The position numbers and the translations under genes were made by a program. Positions 22,994 to 24,016 of a stretch of 24,016 nt of DNA are shown here, piece after piece. Below the pieces are notes generated by a model, which ran no database searches, was not told the DNA's origin, and saw nothing but the letters and a program-made list of their open reading frames with translations. How positions within the stretch are numbered: position 1 is the first letter of the stretch; every line of letters starts with the position of its first letter. The stretch covers positions 1 through 24,016 of the forward strand of contig CALAXC010000120.1 in NCBI GenBank assembly GCA_937894775.1. Direction: 5' to 3'. The stretch is from an uncultured Clostridia bacterium (GTDB lineage Bacteria > Bacillota > Clostridia > Oscillospirales > CAG-272).

Positions 22994-24016
22994 ATGTTCG
23001 AACTAAGCGACAGATGCGTAAACTTAAAAGATGAGGTTGTTCACAAAAGAACCTATAAAAAATATTGGGAATATCAGCGCAATTTTTATTTTTATCTCGG
23101 TCATGCCGAGGCTATAGAAAAAGGACTTCCACAGCCCGAGGTTGTTGCCTCAGCGGTATCGCGTGTGCTTGATAATTTTACTCCGTTTATAATCCCTGAG
23201 GAAATAATAGTCGGCGTCAATTTTGGCGACAGCGGAAAAATGGGTAACGATTGTTGGGCTGAAAATACCGAAGAGGGTAAAGCAAAACTTCGTGAAAATG
23301 GTATTAGCGACACCGATATAGAAGCTTTTTTCAAGTATCCCGATAACGTTCGTGGCGATTGCCTTGACTATCAGGGTGATGCTGTATCACAGCAAGCGCG
23401 AAACCTTGCTTTTGAACGCGCCGCAGGTGGCGGATTTATAAATAGTAATCACACCGTTATCGGTTACGAGCAGGTGCTTAAAAAAGGCTTTTCGGGCCTT
23501 TTAGAGGAAATATGCGAGGCAGAGCAGAAAAACGGAACAAACTCCGCGTATAAAAGTATGAAAATGGTTTGCAGCTCGGCTCTTGCCATAGGCGAAAAGT
23601 ATGCTAAAAAGGCAAAAGAGCTTTTAGATGAAAATAACGAAAATTATTTAAAAGAAGACCTTGAAAAAATCAAAGAGCTTGTAAAGGAAGGCAAGTGGCA
23701 CATAATGGGTGGCTGGTATTTACAGCCAGATTGCAATATGCCCTCGGGCGAAAGCTTTGTAAGACAAATAAGAGAGGGACAAAGATACTTTAAGGAAAAA
23801 TTTGGAGTTGTGCCAACAACTGCAATAAATCTTGACCCCTTTGGACACAGTGTAGGACTTGTCCAAATCATTAAAAAGTGTGGACAGGATAGCTATATGT
23901 TTATGCGCCCTTATGGAAGCGAATGTCAATTGCCAAGTGAGCAATTTATTTGGCGAGGACTTGATGGTAGCGAAATCAAGGCAATGCGTATTCCTGGTAG
24001 CTATGGCACCTCGCTT
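22994..24016 (+). CDS. Chimeric open frame: glycyl radical enzyme (PFL-like) N-terminus joined to a GH38 alpha-mannosidase segment
   Basis: 341 codons, open at the window's right edge, starting at the ATG at 22994 (AAAGGA 11 bases upstream). Residues 1 to about 216 resemble the N-terminal part of pyruvate-formate-lyase-like glycyl radical enzymes: helical, with GLPQPEVVASAVSRVLDNF, IIPEEIIVG, INSNHTVIGYEQVLKKGFSG and ALAIGEKYAKKAKELL. From about residue 226 the sequence is GH38: KELVKEGKWHIMGGWYLQPD and CNMPSGESFVRQ, then DPFGHSVGLVQIIKKCG and FMRPYGSE. A glycyl radical enzyme needs a later Cys and a C-terminal Gly loop. GH38 needs an N-terminal His-x-Asp zinc motif, which the other half has replaced. 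As written neither activity is complete. An assembly join within similar LEKIKEL-type coding is the simplest explanation; a true fusion is unlikely. Confidence 0.7.
   Translation, partial: MFELSDRCVNLKDEVVHKRTYKKYWEYQRNFYFYLGHAEAIEKGLPQPEVVASAVSRVLDNFTPFIIPEEIIVGVNFGDSGKMGNDCWAENTEEGKAKLRENGISDTDIEAFFKYPDNVRGDCLDYQGDAVSQQARNLAFERAAGGGFINSNHTVIGYEQVLKKGFSGLLEEICEAEQKNGTNSAYKSMKMVCSSALAIGEKYAKKAKELLDENNENYLKEDLEKIKELVKEGKWHIMGGWYLQPDCNMPSGESFVRQIREGQRYFKEKFGVVPTTAINLDPFGHSVGLVQIIKKCGQDSYMFMRPYGSECQLPSEQFIWRGLDGSEIKAMRIPGSYGTSL
23641..24016 (+). other. GH38 alpha-mannosidase segment of the chimeric frame
   Basis: This part reads as the GH38 catalytic region just after the missing zinc-binding N-terminus. 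The Asp in LQPDCNMPSGES (about residue 246) sits where family members carry the catalytic nucleophile. GH38 enzymes remove alpha-mannose from glycans, and bacterial class members are cytoplasmic. The boundary with the glycyl radical part lies within about 23640-23671. Confidence 0.75.

Overview
Most of this window (about 1231-22990) is a low-GC, Clostridia-type chromosome segment. It has AGGAG/AGGTGAT ribosome-binding sites, near-consensus TTGACA-17-TATAAT promoters (often with an extended TGn -10), hairpin-plus-U terminators, a DUF4317 protein, FIVAR-type surface proteins and a CCA-encoded tRNA-Pro. A gut Oscillospirales/Ruminococcaceae-like anaerobe is my best guess, inferred from style rather than from a marker gene.

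The two ends look foreign to that backbone. Bases 1 to about 1230 are GC-richer and read as a Bacteroidota polysaccharide-utilisation fragment: the C-terminal half of a SusD/RagB lipoprotein, then the start of a family 3 glycoside hydrolase, both on the minus strand. The SusD frame stops being SusD exactly where a complete clostridial terminator begins (about 1228-1231), so this is most simply an assembly join. At the right end, an open frame from 22994 begins as a pyruvate-formate-lyase-like glycyl radical enzyme and turns in frame, near 23640-23671, into the middle of a GH38 alpha-mannosidase. Neither half has its full active site.

Layout of the core. 1305-7897 (minus): two large paralogous secreted proteins with a phosphodiester glycosidase (NAGPA) domain, a beta-rich region and FIVAR-like helices. 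The distal copy has an extra C-terminal beta domain and is followed by a membrane-anchored partner gene. 8120: radC. 8809: a cytoplasmic transglutaminase-like protein. 10417: a wall-exposed SGNH hydrolase with Thr/Pro repeats. 12203: D-amino-acid aminotransferase. 13138: a membrane UDP-sugar dehydratase of the CapD/FlaA1 type. 15252: DUF4317. 16542: a small helical protein. 17111: mnmE. 18591: a small membrane protein with an acidic Cys-containing tail. 19088 and 19997: prmC and ddl, probably an operon. 21188-22150: an unusual tRNA-Pro locus. 22159: a TSUP permease whose true start seems to be one base out of frame.

Several genes concern the cell envelope: Dat and Ddl make and consume D-alanine for peptidoglycan, the CapD-like enzyme makes a modified UDP-sugar for surface glycans, and the NAGPA and SGNH proteins would act on glycans outside the cell. 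MnmE, PrmC and the tRNA serve translation.

The most interesting part is the tRNA-Pro locus. Two partial 5' copies of the tRNA lie upstream of the intact gene, and an approximately 145-bp element downstream can fold as a three-way junction. Its terminal inverted repeats are made of tRNA T-arm/acceptor sequence, and it ends in a 19-bp copy of the tRNA 3' end.
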